This document shows, piece by piece, positions 23,099 through 32,800 of a stretch of DNA of 64,000 nucleotides. Made by a program: the position numbers and the translations under genes. The first letter of the stretch is position 1. The number at the start of each line of letters is the position of its first letter. This DNA is from QHWK01 sp035259385 (GTDB taxonomy: Bacteria; Acidobacteriota; Vicinamibacteria; Vicinamibacterales; CAVVIG01): positions 62,001 to 126,000 of the forward strand of contig DATFWL010000183.1 in the NCBI GenBank assembly GCA_035259385.1, in the 5' to 3' direction. The notes under the pieces are model-generated. The model ran no database searches, was not told where the DNA came from, and was given only the letters and a program-made list of their open reading frames with translations.

Positions 23099-23968
23099 TT
23101 ACCCGTTCCGCGCCGTCGCCGTGCGCCACGCCTCGACGAGACGCAGATAGTTCGAGGCAATCGCGGCCGCCGCCTGGTGCGCCGTTGCGCTGCCGGCGAG
23201 ATAGCCGGTCGCCGGTTCCCACACGATCGAGCGGCCGATCGCAAAACCGACCGCGCTCTTCGTCTGCGCGGCGGCGGCGAACCATCGATCGATGGTCCGC
23301 GTGTCGGCACCCTTGCCGAGGATGATCTGGCGTCCCTCGGGCCGAGCGGAGATCGCCTCGTCGATGATGCGCGCGCCGCCGGGCGACACGGTGCCCTCGA
23401 TCTTCCAGAACTCGGGGACGAGCCTGCGGCTGTACGCCGCCGTGATGAAGGCTGCGAGCATGCGCGGCCGTCCTTCGGCGTCGAACTCGTCTTCGGGCTC
23501 CTGACGGCGCGCGACGAGGATCTCGAGCACCAGCGGCTTGCCGGCCCGCCGGCACCACGCCTGGAGCGCCTTGAGCTTCTCGAGTTGCGCTTCGCGGATG
23601 GCCTCGGGATCGTCGGGTCGGTGTCGCACGAGCACTTTCGCGAACTCACCGGTGATCGCCCGCTCGAACGGATGAGTGGACCAGGCGAGCGGAAAGGCGC
23701 CAGCCCGTTCGACCGGAGTGCCGACCGTGACGCCCGCTCTGATCGCATCCGCGACGACCGACGCGGCGTACTGCTCGTCGATCAGCAGCGCGCCATGCGT
23801 CCGCACGTCAGCGGACTCGTCACGGGCCCGCATGAACGCGTCGAACGCAATCCGTTTGACTTCGGCGATCCGCTCGCGGGAAACCGATCGCGCGTCGCAC
23901 CATTCTTCCCACTGCCACCGGTGATCGGCGGCCAGCATGTAGACACAGTTGGGGTGAAGCATCAGCAT
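23099..23968 (-). CDS. DUF2090 aldolase, stand-alone counterpart of the C-terminal IolC domain (IolJ role)
   Basis: A 289-residue TIM-barrel protein matching the DUF2090 domain that, in many bacteria, is fused behind the IolC kinase. It opens with YMLAADHRWQWEEWC and contains GALLIDEQYAASV, KVLVRHRPDDPE, PLVLEILV, EFWKIEGTVSP, RQIILGKGADTRTIDRW and VGFAIGRSIVWEPA. Role inferred from the family: cleavage of 2-deoxy-5-keto-gluconate 6-phosphate to malonate semialdehyde and dihydroxyacetone phosphate. The active-site lysine is likely the one in FWKIEG. The ATG follows the iolE stop without a gap. In this locus kinase and aldolase are separate genes three places apart. Confidence 0.82.
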   Translation of the reverse strand: MLMLHPNCVYMLAADHRWQWEEWCDARSVSRERIAEVKRIAFDAFMRARDESADVRTHGALLIDEQYAASVVADAIRAGVTVGTPVERAGAFPLAWSTHPFERAITGEFAKVLVRHRPDDPEAIREAQLEKLKALQAWCRRAGKPLVLEILVARRQEPEDEFDAEGRPRMLAAFITAAYSRRLVPEFWKIEGTVSPGGARIIDEAISARPEGRQIILGKGADTRTIDRWFAAAAQTKSAVGFAIGRSIVWEPATGYLAGSATAHQAAAAIASNYLRLVEAWRTATARNG

Positions 23969-24868
23969 TCAGAGACCGAGGCGCCGCAGGTAGTCGCGAT
24001 TGCGCGCCGCGCTTGCCGCCGGCGCTCCGAGGCCCGGGAGCACATCCTGCTCGACGATAATCCAGCCGCGGAAGTTCTGCAGCCGGAGCGCATCGCGCAC
24101 GTCCGCGAAGCGGACCATGCCGCGTCCGAGCTCGCAGAAGATGCCGTGGCGCACGGCGGTGTGATAGTCCCACTCCTCGCTGCGCGCGCGCGCGGCGACA
24201 TCGCGGGCGCAATCCTTGAAGTGCACGTGCCGGATGCGCGCGGCGTACCTCCCGATCTCAACGCGCGGATCGCCGCCCGCGAACACCAGGTGCCCGGTAT
24301 CGAGGCACAAGCCGAGCAGTGCCGGATCCGTGCGCGCCATCAGCGCGTCGATCTCGCGCGGCGTCTCGACGTAGCCGCCGCAGTGATGATGGAACACCGT
24401 TCGGAGGCCGGTTTCGTCGCGAACCGAGGAGGCGATCGCCGATGCGCGCGCAGCAAAGCCGTCCCATTCGTGCGCGCTCAGCCCATCGGACGCGGTGATG
24501 CGGCCCGCGCGCGCAGTCCGGTGTGGCACGGTCGCGTTGGCGTCGGACAACACGACGAACGCCTGGTCGAACCCTGCATCGGCGAGGAGCCGCGCCGTGC
24601 GGACGGCGCGTGCCGTGCCGTCGGGCAGGGCATCGGCGCACGCGAGCGCGACCGGGACGAATGCGCCGGCGAGCGCCAGGCCGCGGCGCCCGACGGCGTT
24701 TGCAAGCGCGCGCGGGTCGGTGGGCAGGAAACCCCAGTCGCCCAGCTCCGTACCCACGTAGCCGGCAGCGGCCATCTCGTCGAGCACCTGCGCCGCCGGC
24801 GCGTTGATCGGCGGCACATCGAACTCGAGCACGCCCCACGAGCACGGCGCGTTGCCGACGCGGATCAC
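23969..24868 (-). CDS. iolE: myo-Inosose-2 dehydratase
   Basis: A 299-residue xylose-isomerase-like TIM barrel. IRVGNAPCSWGVLEFD is the IolE opening. Metal and catalytic segments follow: GYVGTELGDWGFLP, TVFHHHCGGYVETPREID, LCLDTGHLVFAGGDP, IRHVHFKDC, GIFCELGRGMVRF and GWIIVEQDVLPG. It dehydrates 2-keto-myo-inositol to the diketone in step two of inositol breakdown. The GTG start at 24868 overlaps the iolD stop (GTGA), and the next gene begins at its own stop, so the genes are tightly coupled. Confidence 0.92.
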   Translation of the reverse strand: MIRVGNAPCSWGVLEFDVPPINAPAAQVLDEMAAAGYVGTELGDWGFLPTDPRALANAVGRRGLALAGAFVPVALACADALPDGTARAVRTARLLADAGFDQAFVVLSDANATVPHRTARAGRITASDGLSAHEWDGFAARASAIASSVRDETGLRTVFHHHCGGYVETPREIDALMARTDPALLGLCLDTGHLVFAGGDPRVEIGRYAARIRHVHFKDCARDVAARARSEEWDYHTAVRHGIFCELGRGMVRFADVRDALRLQNFRGWIIVEQDVLPGLGAPAASAARNRDYLRRLGL

Positions 24869-26754
24869 AGGAAGTCGCGTTCCCGGCGACGGGCGGCCTC
24901 GAACGCGGCTCGCGCCTGCTGCACGTCGGCCATCGTGGACACCGCCGCGACGGGAACGTCCCACCACGATTCGTAGCCGCCGACGCGTGCGTCGCGGTCG
25001 ACCGGTACCACGATCACAGACGGTCCTGACTGGTTCCTCGCCGCCGCGAGCGCCGAACGCAGCGCGTCGAGCGTGTCCGCGCGGCACGCGTGCGCGCCGA
25101 GCGACGCGGCGTTCGCAGCGAAATCGATCGACATCACGTCGCCGTCGAGCTCGCCGGTGGCGCGGCTCCGATATCGATACCGGGTGCCGAATCCGCCGCT
25201 GCCGACCGACGCCGACAGCCCGCCGATGCTCGCAAACCCCTGATTGTCGAAGAGCACGATCGTGACCGTGAGATGCTCCTGGACGGCGGTCGCGATCTCC
25301 TGCGCCATCATCAGGTACGATCCGTCGCCGACGAGGACGTAGACGCCGCGCTCCGGTGCGGCCATCTTCACGCCCAGACCGCCGGCAATCTCGTATCCCA
25401 TGCACGAGTAGCCGTATTCGAGGTGGTAGGCCTTCGGATCGCGCGCCCGCCACAGCTTGTGCAGATCGCCCGGCAGACTGCCGGCCGCGCAGACGATCGT
25501 GTCGTTCGCGGTCAGGACGCTCTGCAACACGCCGATGACTTCTGCCTGGGTCAGGGCAGGAGGGGCAGGAAGGGCGGGAGGGGCAGGACGGGCGCACACT
25601 CGCTCCACCTCTGCGTCCCACGCCGCGGTCAGTTGGGCGATTGCATCCGTGTACTCGCCGTCGACGTGATAGCCGGAGAGGAGCGCGCCCAGTTCCTCGA
25701 GCGCCGCGCGCGCGTCGCCGACCAGCGGAATCGCCGCGTGCTTGTGCGCGTCGATCTCGGCGACGTTGATCGCGACGAACCGCACGCCCTCGTGCTGAAA
25801 CGCCGTTTTGGACGCGGTCGTGAAGTCGCTCAGCCGCGATCCGACGACGATCACGACGTCGGCGTCACGCGCAAGCAGGTTGGCCGCACGCGTTCCCGTT
25901 GCGCCGACCCCGCCGGCGACGAGCGGATGCGGTTCGGGCAGCGCGCCTTTGCCGGCCTGGGTTTCCCCGACAGGAATGCCGGTCGCATCGACCAGCGCGC
26001 GCAGCGCCGCCGTCGCCTCGCTGTAGATGACGCCGCCGCCGGCGACGATCATCGGCCTGCGGCTCGCGCGAATGATCGTGGCCGCTTTCCGAAGGCGCTC
26101 GCGATCGGCGCGCGCACGCGGCACCGTCCAGACGCGCGGCTCGAACAGCGCTGCCGGATAGTCGTATGCCTCGGCCTGCACGTCCTGCGGCAGCGCGAGC
26201 GTCACGGCGCCGGTGTCCGACGGCGACGTGAGGACGCGCATGGCTTCAGGCAGCGACGTGACGATCTGTTCGGGCCGCTCGATCCGGTCCCAGTAACGCG
26301 AGACCGGCTTGAAGCAGTCGTTCACCGAGACGTCCTGGCTGGCGCTCGATTCCAGCTGCTGCAGCACGGGCGCCGGCCGCCGGCCGGCGAATATGTCGCC
26401 GGGAAGGAGCAGCACCGGGACGCGGTTGATCGTCGCGGCGGCGGCCCCGGTGATCATGTTGGTCGCGCCAGGCCCGATCGACGACGTGCACGCGAGCGTG
26501 CGCAGGCGGTTGTGCGCCTTCGCGTACGCCGCCGCCGTGTGCACCATCGCCTGCTCGTTGCGCGGCAGGTAATAGCGCATCTGGTCGCGGTATTCCTGGA
26601 GCGCCTGGCCGATCCCGGCGACGTTGCCGTGGCCGAAGATGCCGAACATGCCGCCGACGAACGGCTGCTCGCGTCCGTCGCGCGACGTGCGCTGTTGTGC
26701 CAGGAAGCGAACCAGCGCCTGCGCCATCGTCAGGCGCACCAGCCGCGGCGTCAT
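24865..26754 (-). CDS. iolD: 3D-(3,5/4)-trihydroxycyclohexane-1,2-dione hydrolase
   Basis: A 629-residue thiamine-diphosphate enzyme that opens the inositol ring. RLTMAQALVRFL begins the protein, GMFGIFGHGNVAGIGQAL marks the substrate region, and RNEQAMVHTAAAYAK carries the ThDP-activating glutamate. The central FAD/GAD-like domain has GGGVIYSEAT. The C-terminal ThDP site has YGYSCMGYEIAGGLG, VLVGDGSYLM and VLFDNQGF. Between domains (~residues 385-400) a proline/alanine linker (CARPAPPALPAPPALTQ) is encoded by short tandem repeats at 25552-25593. ATG at 26754 overlaps the iolC stop (ATGA). Confidence 0.93.
   Translation of the reverse strand: MTPRLVRLTMAQALVRFLAQQRTSRDGREQPFVGGMFGIFGHGNVAGIGQALQEYRDQMRYYLPRNEQAMVHTAAAYAKAHNRLRTLACTSSIGPGATNMITGAAAATINRVPVLLLPGDIFAGRRPAPVLQQLESSASQDVSVNDCFKPVSRYWDRIERPEQIVTSLPEAMRVLTSPSDTGAVTLALPQDVQAEAYDYPAALFEPRVWTVPRARADRERLRKAATIIRASRRPMIVAGGGVIYSEATAALRALVDATGIPVGETQAGKGALPEPHPLVAGGVGATGTRAANLLARDADVVIVVGSRLSDFTTASKTAFQHEGVRFVAINVAEIDAHKHAAIPLVGDARAALEELGALLSGYHVDGEYTDAIAQLTAAWDAEVERVCARPAPPALPAPPALTQAEVIGVLQSVLTANDTIVCAAGSLPGDLHKLWRARDPKAYHLEYGYSCMGYEIAGGLGVKMAAPERGVYVLVGDGSYLMMAQEIATAVQEHLTVTIVLFDNQGFASIGGLSASVGSGGFGTRYRYRSRATGELDGDVMSIDFAANAASLGAHACRADTLDALRSALAAARNQSGPSVIVVPVDRDARVGGYESWWDVPVAAVSTMADVQQARAAFEAARRRERDFL
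25552..25593. repeat. AGGGGCAGG-type tandem repeat inside iolD
   Basis: A run of imperfect GGGCAGGA/AGGGCGGGA units on the plus strand encodes the Pro/Ala interdomain linker of IolD on the minus strand. It keeps the frame and falls between folded domains. Confidence 0.7.
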
Positions 26755-27728
26755 ACTGCGCCCTCCCCGCGTGCCGACAGAAACGCCGCCACCTCGTCGA
26801 GTGTCGGCATGAAGTTGGCGCATCCGTGTCGCGTGACGATGATCGCGCCGCACGCGTTGCCGAGCCGCACCGCGCGCTCCAGCGGCCAGTCCTGCAGATA
26901 TCCGTACAGGAAACCGCTCGCGAACGCGTCACCGGCGCCGAGCACGTTCAGCACATCCACCGGAAACGGCGCGACGTCGGATGGTGGTGCGTCCGGCCGG
27001 AACAGCGTCGCGCCGCGTCCGCCGCGCTTGACCACGAGCGCGCGGATTCCGGTCGTGAGCAGCGTGGCGACACCGTCGCACGCATCCGTCGCGCCGGTCG
27101 CGGCGGCGATCTCCTCCTCCGTGCCGATCGCGAGCGTCGCCGATCGCAGCAGCGTCTGCACGTCGCGCGCGAACGCAGCCGCGCTCTCCCACTGATCGCC
27201 GCGGTAGTCGATGTCGACGACGACCGGCACGCCGGCGGCCTGTGCGGCCGCTGCCGCAGCGTGTGTCGCCGACCGTCCCGGCTCGTGGCTCAACCCGGTG
27301 CCGGTGACGAAGACGACGCGACTCGTCGCAATCGGCGTGCGCGCGACGTCGTCGACCGTGAGCGCGCGATCCGCGCAGTTGTCGCGGTAGAAGGTGAGCG
27401 GAAAGCAGTCGGGCGGCCGAATCGTCAACACCACCGCGCTCGAACGCCTGCCCGGCTTGCGCGGGATGAAGCGCGTCTCGACGCCTTCGCGATCCAGCGA
27501 CGCGACGATGAAGTCGCCGACCTGATCGTCGCCGACCGCGGTCAGCAGCAGCGAGCGGAGCCCGAGCCGCCGCGTGCCGACGCTCACGTTGGTCGGACAG
27601 CCGCCCAGGTACGCGTCGAAGCTGCGCACATCGGCCATCGCGCAGCCGATCTGGTGCGCGTACAGGTCGAGGCTGCTGCGGCCGACCGCGATCACATCGC
27701 AGCCCTGCGCCGTGCTGGACGGGGTCAT
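26751..27728 (-). CDS. iolC: 5-Dehydro-2-deoxygluconokinase (PfkB family), without fused aldolase domain
   Basis: A 325-residue ribokinase-type kinase. CDVIAVGRSSLDLYAHQIG is the typical IolC opening; GGCPTNVSVGTRRLGLRS is the N-terminal PfkB signature; VPVVVDIDYRGDQW is IolC-specific; VLNVLGAGDAFASGFLYG holds the catalytic GAGD aspartate. It phosphorylates 2-deoxy-5-keto-gluconate. The DUF2090 aldolase normally found as its C-terminal half in many bacteria is a separate gene at 23099-23968. ATG at 27728 overlaps the LacI regulator stop (ATGA). Confidence 0.92.
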   Translation of the reverse strand: MTPSSTAQGCDVIAVGRSSLDLYAHQIGCAMADVRSFDAYLGGCPTNVSVGTRRLGLRSLLLTAVGDDQVGDFIVASLDREGVETRFIPRKPGRRSSAVVLTIRPPDCFPLTFYRDNCADRALTVDDVARTPIATSRVVFVTGTGLSHEPGRSATHAAAAAAQAAGVPVVVDIDYRGDQWESAAAFARDVQTLLRSATLAIGTEEEIAAATGATDACDGVATLLTTGIRALVVKRGGRGATLFRPDAPPSDVAPFPVDVLNVLGAGDAFASGFLYGYLQDWPLERAVRLGNACGAIIVTRHGCANFMPTLDEVAAFLSARGEGAV

Positions 27729-28750
27729 CGCCCGGCCGCCGTCGTCGCGCGCGGCGCGCAGCCGCACGACTCACGCACGCGGAGCGCGTTCTTCAGGGTG
27801 ACCCTGCGGGATCGCGCGCGCGGATGGGCGATCCGCTCGACCAGCAGTCGCGCGGCGGCGGCGCCGAGCTCGCGCTTCGGCAGATCGATGGTGGTCAGGC
27901 GCGGCGAGAAGGCGTCGAGCCACGGATGATCGTCGCAGGTCACCACCGCCACGTCGTCCGGACAACGCATCCGGTACTGGCGCAGCGCCTCCATGAAGCC
28001 AACCGTCATCAGGTAGTTCGCGATGAACACGGCGTCCGGCCGGCGCTTCAACAGTTCGAGCCCGGCGCGATAACCGGACTCGACGCGGAAATCGCCGTCG
28101 GTGACCAGCGCCGGATCGAAGCGGCGCTTCGCCGCGCGCAGCGCGGCGCGGTAGCCGTCGAGACGGTGGCGGCTGGTGCTCGCGCCGGGCAGCCCGCCGA
28201 TGAACGCGATCCGCCGATACCCCAGCCGGTGCAGGTGCATCACGCCCTCGAACGCGGCGCCCTTGTCGTCCATCTCGACGACGTCGGCGGGCAGGCCGGG
28301 CGTGGTGCGCGCGAGCAACACGATCGGCACGATCGCGGCGACGAACGCGCGCTGCAGGTCGAGAGACAGACGGCCGGGCGCCTTGGTGAGGATCACGCCG
28401 TCGACGCGCTTCGAGAGGAACAGCCGCAGATACAGCTCTTCTTTCACCGGGTCATTGTCGCTGCTGGCGATGAGCAGCGTGTAACCGGCGGCGTAGGCCG
28501 CGTCCTCGGCGCCGCGCACCACCTCGGGAAAGAACGGGTTCGCGATGTCGGGCACGATCATGCCGAGCGTCCGCGACTGTTGCGTCGCCAGGCCGCGGGC
28601 CAGATGGTTCGGTTGATAGCGCAGCGCCTTGATCGCCGATTCGACGCGGCCCTTCAGGCGCGGGCTGACGTAGGCGGTTCCGTTGACGACGGCGGACACC
28701 GTCGCCACCGACACCTCCGCGGTGCGCGCGACGTCGTAGATATTGGCCAT
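27725..28750 (-). CDS. LacI-family transcription regulator of the inositol genes
   Basis: A 341-residue repressor. The helix-turn-helix and hinge are at residues 1-55 (NIYDVARTAEVSVATVSAVVNG, RYQPNHLARGLA). The periplasmic-binding-like effector domain follows (TLGMIVPDIANPFFPEVVRGAEDAA; SKRVDGVILT; RIAFIGG; DDVAVVTCDDHPWLDAFSPRLTTIDLP). The C-terminus has the usual LLVERI. It is first in the iolC-D-E operon and divergent from iolB. The 164-base gap holds two palindromes suited to a LacI dimer (28788-28795; 28827-28840). The likely inducer is an inositol intermediate. Confidence 0.9.
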   Translation of the reverse strand: MANIYDVARTAEVSVATVSAVVNGTAYVSPRLKGRVESAIKALRYQPNHLARGLATQQSRTLGMIVPDIANPFFPEVVRGAEDAAYAAGYTLLIASSDNDPVKEELYLRLFLSKRVDGVILTKAPGRLSLDLQRAFVAAIVPIVLLARTTPGLPADVVEMDDKGAAFEGVMHLHRLGYRRIAFIGGLPGASTSRHRLDGYRAALRAAKRRFDPALVTDGDFRVESGYRAGLELLKRRPDAVFIANYLMTVGFMEALRQYRMRCPDDVAVVTCDDHPWLDAFSPRLTTIDLPKRELGAAAARLLVERIAHPRARSRRVTLKNALRVRESCGCAPRATTAAGR

Positions 28751-28787
28751 CGTTACCGCGCCGTCACGTCGAAGTCACATTTCAGCA

Positions 28788-28795
28788 AAGCGCTT
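28788..28795. promoter_or_regulatory. AAGCGCTT palindrome, candidate LacI-family operator
   Basis: Within the context AGCAAAGCGCTTCGGC, the core AAGCGCTT is a perfect 8-base palindrome with central CG, the form favoured by LacI/CcpA-family proteins. It lies just upstream of the iolB -35 element and 38 bases from the LacI gene start. Confidence 0.45.
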
Positions 28796-28802
28796 CGGCA
28801 GC

Positions 28803-28840
28803 TTGACTCAGCAACGAATATACCGTAAAACCTCGGTTTT
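28803..28840 (+). promoter_or_regulatory. iolB promoter with overlapping operator-like palindrome
   Basis: TTGACT (28803-28808), a 17-base spacer and TAAAAC (28826-28831) form a sigma70-like promoter reading to iolB. AAAACC-TC-GGTTTT (28827-28840) is a perfect 6-base inverted repeat overlapping the -10 element and the expected start site, an ideal repression site for the divergently encoded LacI-family protein. On the minus strand TATATT (28817-28822) could serve the regulator gene. Confidence 0.55.
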
Positions 28841-28914
28841 GGATCTCGACGCCGGCGTCTGGCGAACCGCTTAGCTCGACCGCCGTGCCGACGTCGCGGC
28901 ACCGGGGGTGGGCC

Positions 28915-29772
28915 ATGGCTTCCTTAGAGCTGCTCTATCGATCGCGAAGCGGTTCGCACGGTCGAACGGTCACCGCGATCGACTTGAGCCCGACCGCGCT
29001 CGGCTGGAACTACATCCACTTCGCCGTGCGTCGGCTTGGCGCGGGCAGCGAATGGCGCGGCCGGTCGCGGCACGAGGAGCGCTGCCTGGTGCTGCTGCGC
29101 GGCTCGTTTCACATCGAGTGGCCCGGCGGCGCCGGACACGTCGGTCCGCGTGACGACGTCTTTGCCGCGTATCCGCACGCGGTGTACCTGCCGGCCGGTA
29201 TTCGCTTTCGCGTCACCGCCGACGGCCTCTGCGAAATTGCCGACTGCCGGGCGATCGTGTCGGCGCCGCCGCAGCGGTTCGGGCTGCAGCCGCGCATCAT
29301 CCACGCCGACGAATGCGGCTACGAAATCCGCGGCGGCGGCAACGCGACGCGTCAGATTGTCGACATCATCCCGCCGCCCTTTCCCGCCGATCGGCTGCTC
29401 GTCTGCGAAGTGTTCACCCCGAGCGGGAACTGGTCGAGCTATCCGCCGCACAAGCATGACGTCGACGATCCGCCGCGCGAGGCCGACCTCGAGGAGATTT
29501 ATTACTTTCGTTATCAGGACCCGAACGGATACGGCTTCCACCGCGTCTATAACGACCAGCGCGACGATACCGTCCGCGTCACGCACGGCGACGTGGTCGC
29601 CGTGCGCGACGGGTATCACCCATTCGTTACAGCCTACGGCTACGATGCCTACTACCTGAACGTGCTCGCCGGCAACCGCCGGTCGATGGCGGCGACCGAC
29701 GATCCGCGCTACGCACATGTCCGACGCGAGTGGCCGGCGCCGGACCCACGGCTGCCGCTCGTGAGAAGATGA
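28915..29772 (+). CDS. iolB: 5-Deoxy-glucuronate isomerase
   Basis: A 285-residue double-cupin protein. The N-terminal cupin has LGWNYIHFAVRRL and EERCLVLLRGSFHIEW. The signature GNWSSYPPHKHDVDDPPREADLEEIYYFR carries the metal-binding histidines and glutamate. GDVVAVRDGYHPFVTAYGYDAYYLNVLAG closes the second cupin. It isomerises 5-deoxy-glucuronate to 2-deoxy-5-keto-gluconate, the IolC substrate. ATG at 28915 is preceded by GGGGGTGGG; GTG at 28885 is a less likely start. A TonB receptor gene begins 35 bases downstream, and the two are probably one transcript. Confidence 0.93.
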   Translation: MASLELLYRSRSGSHGRTVTAIDLSPTALGWNYIHFAVRRLGAGSEWRGRSRHEERCLVLLRGSFHIEWPGGAGHVGPRDDVFAAYPHAVYLPAGIRFRVTADGLCEIADCRAIVSAPPQRFGLQPRIIHADECGYEIRGGGNATRQIVDIIPPPFPADRLLVCEVFTPSGNWSSYPPHKHDVDDPPREADLEEIYYFRYQDPNGYGFHRVYNDQRDDTVRVTHGDVVAVRDGYHPFVTAYGYDAYYLNVLAGNRRSMAATDDPRYAHVRREWPAPDPRLPLVRR

Positions 29773-29807
29773 CGCCCGAACTCATTCGTCAACATTGGAG
29801 GATTTGC

Positions 29808-32800
29808 ATGAAACGGACGCTGCACGGCCTGCTCGCGACGATCGCCGTGTCTCTCCTGTTTGTCCCTGCCGCGCGGGCGCAGGTCGATCGCGCGACGCTC
29901 AGCGGCGTCGTCAAGGATACCGGCGGCGGCGTCGTGCCCGGCGCGACGGTTCTCGTCACCAATCTCGCGACCAACCTCGAGTCGCAGGAGGTCACGACCG
30001 AGTCCGGGTCGTATCAGGTCGTCAACCTGATTCCCGGCCGCTACCGGATCGACGTCGAGCTGACCGGCTTCAAGAAGAGCTCGCAGGTCGTGACGCTCGA
30101 AGTCGGACAGCGTGCGCGCGTGGACGTCGAGCTCGCGGTCGGCGAGCTGAGCGAGACGGTCACCGTCAGCGAGTCGCCTCAGCTCCTGAACGCGAACGAC
30201 GCGACGCTCGGCGCGGTGATTCCGCAGATGCAGGTGTCGAATCTGCCGCTGTCGATTCGCAACTGGGACGACCTGCTCGCACTGGTGCCGGGCGTCCAGG
30301 GCGATCGCTATACGGAGCAGGGCGGCGGCACTTCCTTCGGCCGCACTGGCGGAATCAACGTGCACGGCGCCCGCGCGCTGCAGAACAACTTCCTGCTCGA
30401 CGGTGTGGACAACAACAGCATCTCGGAGAACGTCCAGGAGCTCACGACGCAGGTCTCGCGTCCGTCCGTCGACGCGATCCAGGAATTCAAGGTGGTGACG
30501 AGCCCGTACTCCGCCGAGTACGGGCGGTCGCCCGGCGCGGCGGTCAGCGTCTCCACGAAGTCGGGCACCAATACCTTCCACGGGACCGGCTACGAGTACT
30601 TCCGGAACGACTCGATGGACTCGATCGACTACTTCTCGGAGCGCGCCGGCGCATCGGTGCCGAAGAACAAGCAGAACCAGTACGGCGGGAACCTGGGCGG
30701 GCCGGTGGTGAAGGATCGCGGCTTCTTCTTCACCGACTACGAGGGCACGCGGATCACCCGCGGCGTGACGCGCCTGACCCGCGTCCCGACGGCAGATGAA
30801 CGCGCTGGCATCTTCACGTCCGCCGTGCGCGATCCGCTGACCGGCCTGCCGTTCCCGAACAACCAGATTCCACAGAACCGGATCGATCCCTACGCGACGG
30901 CAATCATCAACCTGGTGCCGCTGCCCAACCAGCCCGGCGCGAACAACTTCTTCCGCACCGGGGATCTCGTGGACGACGCCGACCGCTGGCTGGGCCGCGC
31001 CGACTGGACGCCGGATTCCACCAACACGATCTTCGGCCGCTACATCTACTCGAACCGCACCCGCCAGATCCCCGGCGCGTTCGGCGGCGTCGTCGACGGC
31101 ACCGGCACGTCGGCGTTCGGCAACCAGACGATCAAGACCAACGCGTTCGTGGGCGGGTGGAACAGGATCTTCTCCGGCAACAAGGTGAACGAGTTCCGCC
31201 TCTCGTGGTCGCAGGCCACCTCCGATGCGGTGCATCAGCCGTTCGGCGTGGCGCCGCCGACGGCGGCCACGATTCCGGGCTCGGTCACCGATCCGCTCGT
31301 CGCCGGCGGCCTGGCGGGCATCACGATCGACGGCTACTTCGGCGGCTCCGGCCTCGGCCGGATCGGGTCGCCGGACTTCCTGCCGAAGTTCCAGCACACC
31401 GACCAGTTCGAATTCATCGATACCATGTCGTGGCTGCGGGGCAGTCACTCCATCAAGTTCGGCGCCGACATCATCGCGCCGATGAAGAACGAGTACATGG
31501 ACATTCCCGCGACGCGCGGTTCGCTGCGCTTCCGCACCTCGTTCACCGGCAATGCCATGGCCGACTATCTCCTCGGCTACGTCTCAGACCTGCAGATGTC
31601 GAACGTGTTCGTCGCCGACCAGCGCCACCACGCCGAGATGTTCTTCGTGCAGGACGACTGGAAGGCGAACGCGCGGCTGACCGTCAATCTCGGCCTGCGC
31701 TACGACTTCATGACGCCGGCGCTCGAGGCCACCAACGCGCAGACCAATTTCAATCCGGCGGGCACCGGCTCGCTCATCTTCGCCACCGACGGTTCCCTCG
31801 CGGATCGCAGTCTGGTGAACCCGGACCGCAACAACTTCGCGCCGCGCGTCGGCGTCGTCTACAGGCTCGACGACCGGACGATCCTGCGCGGCGGCTGGGG
31901 AATCTTCTACAACCTGTTCGATCGCGTCGGCAGCGAAGATCAGCTGGCGCTGAATCTGCCGGGGCTCGTCAACAAGACGATCACGCAGACGTCGGGATCG
32001 CCGGTGTTCTTCCTGCAGCAGGGGTTCCCGGCCGGGTTCCTGAACGCGCCGAACCTCGATCCGGCGGCCGGGCAGCTGAAGGCCGTGCGCCTGCGGTCCG
32101 TCGATCAGAACGACCCGAATACGATGACGAGCCAGGCGAGCGCCGGCATCCAGCGCGACCTCGGCAACATGGTGCTGTCGGCCGACTTCGTGTATGCGCG
32201 AGGCTCCAACCTGGCGACGCTGGTCAACCTGAATCAGCCGCTGCCGAATGCGGCGGGGAACAACGCGCTCGGCGTGCTGCCGTATCCGAACTTCGGGTTC
32301 ATCGAGTGGCGCTCCGATAACGGCCGGTCGGACTACAAAGGCATCGATCTCGGGCTCGAGAAACGTTACGCGCGCAACTACGCGTTCGGCGTCGCGTACA
32401 CGCTGGGCAAGTCGGAGGACAACGCCTCCGAGCAGCTCACGACACAGGGATCGAACGCGTTTCCGCAGAACGCGCGCGATTTCGAGCCGTGGTTCGGACC
32501 GAGCGACTACGACGTCCGCCACCGGTTCAGCGGGAACTTCGTCTGGGGTCTCCCGCTCGGGACCAATGCCTTCGCCAGGGACTGGACGGTCTCGGGCATC
32601 TACAGCGCACGCACCGGCCGTCCGTTCACGGTCAATCAGGTCGGCAACAACGTCGGCACGAACATGACAGGTCTGCCCAACGTCACCGGCGATCCGTCAG
32701 CGCCTGGACCGAAGACCGTCGATCAGTGGTTCAACACGGCGGCGTTCACGGCCGTGCCTTCGGGCACGTTCGGGAACGAGCAGCGCAACCGGCTGACCGG

